From Desulfoscipio geothermicus DSM 3669 (GTDB taxonomy: Bacteria > Bacillota > Desulfotomaculia > Desulfotomaculales > Desulfallaceae), in contig NZ_FOYM01000005.1 in assembly GCF_900115975.1 (NCBI RefSeq), forward strand, positions 1-64,000: a DNA stretch of 64,000 nt, written 5' to 3'. How positions within the stretch are numbered: the first letter of the stretch is position 1; every line of letters starts with the position of its first letter. Positions 63,774 through 64,000 of this stretch are shown piece after piece. Made by a program: the position numbers and the translations under genes. The notes beneath the pieces were generated by a model. The model had not been told where the DNA came from and ran no database searches. It was given only the letters and a program-made list of their open reading frames with translations.

Positions 63774-64000
63774 CTTGTCCGGCCATTTCCAGGCCCCGGC
63801 GGTAACACTGCAGGTTGGGTTCTATGAATTGCGCCGGCAGGTTGTCGGCGATGGCTCTTTCCCCGTCCTTAGGCGCAATGATGTCGAACAATCCGGTGAT
63901 TATCCCCAGGGCCAGGATGGCGGCACCCCGTTCATTGCCTGTTTCCCGGGCGGCTTTGGTGATTGGAAAACCCCGGGCATTCTTTTCTTGTACCGCACTA
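63739..64000 (-). CDS. 2-oxoacid:acceptor oxidoreductase gamma subunit, 3' end (partial)
   Basis: The minus strand is open from the window edge to TGA at 63739-63741, giving 86 codons. The visible part reads GNERGAAILALGIITGLFDII, then ERAIADNLPAQFIEPNLQCYRRGLEMA. This matches the C-terminal part of KorC/indolepyruvate oxidoreductase-type gamma subunits, where an Asn-x-x-x-LGAL helix is followed by a Leu-rich tail. The thiamine-pyrophosphate subunits would lie beyond the window. The assignment rests on this short tail. Confidence 0.5.
   Translation of the reverse strand, partial: SAVQEKNARGFPITKAARETGNERGAAILALGIITGLFDIIAPKDGERAIADNLPAQFIEPNLQCYRRGLEMAGQVTPGDHTGTAP

Overview
The window looks like a chromosomal segment of an endospore-forming, strictly anaerobic, moderately GC-rich member of the Firmicutes, most like the Desulfotomaculum/Pelotomaculum group of Peptococcaceae. 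The grounds are the sporulation and germination genes (yqfC, yqfD, spoVAC-D-E, a gerA-type operon), the Firmicutes housekeeping orders (yqfCD-phoH-pgpH-ybeY-dgkA-cdd-era-recO; glyQS-ccpN-ppsR-ppdK; dgt-dnaG-rpoD), an M-box and a T-box leader, selenium use, lactate oxidation through electron-transfer flavoprotein, and a [NiFe] hydrogenase. The genus assignment is inference; no rRNA is present.

Layout. 0.1-4.2 kb: an ArsB/NhaD-type permease, then a selenium block (yedF, a selD with an in-frame UGA, and a divergent small thioredoxin-like protein that also needs UGA read as selenocysteine). 4.3-14.5 kb: a housekeeping and sporulation operon, an M-box controlled corA, ubiX, recO and a DUF4342-like gene. 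14.5-23.2 kb: T-box leader, csaA, glyQS, ccpN, ppsR and ppdK. 23.4-29.2 kb: thpR, a flavoprotein, dgt, dnaG, rpoD and four tRNAs (Asn, Met, Glu, Val). 29.4-31.1 kb: an HD-GYP gene and a decayed HPP-family membrane gene.

31.1-41.0 kb is a lactate island: an FMN-dependent alpha-hydroxyacid oxidoreductase, L-lactate permease, LutC/LdhG, a fused LutB-LutA (LdhH), a FadR-type regulator, then etfB-etfA-lctD, resembling the electron-confurcating lactate dehydrogenase. The three promoter regions of the island carry the same operator-like palindrome TGGTCATRCCA just downstream of a -10 box, so the island looks like one regulon. 41.3-49.0 kb: flavoprotein, spoVA genes, and a germination receptor operon on the minus strand. 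49.1-54.8 kb: a [NiFe] hydrogenase whose small subunit has Asp in place of a proximal-cluster Cys, with a cytochrome b, a ferritin-like protein and a maturation protease. 54.8-57.9 kb is a scar of an IS3-family element, an IS4-like remnant and an orphan lipoprotein. 58-64 kb: a GltB-like FMN protein, a UspA-like protein, trmK, a NIF3-like gene, an MBL-fold hydrolase, a methyltransferase and the 3' end of a probable oxoacid oxidoreductase gamma subunit.

The most unusual non-coding signal is a dispersed intergenic element of about 250-260 nt, present five times (two incomplete, one divergent). Its closing arms and inner stem change sequence between copies while staying complementary within each copy. 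That pattern suggests a conserved RNA or single-stranded DNA fold. A second family of short GGGGACAGGCACC palindromes is also scattered between genes.
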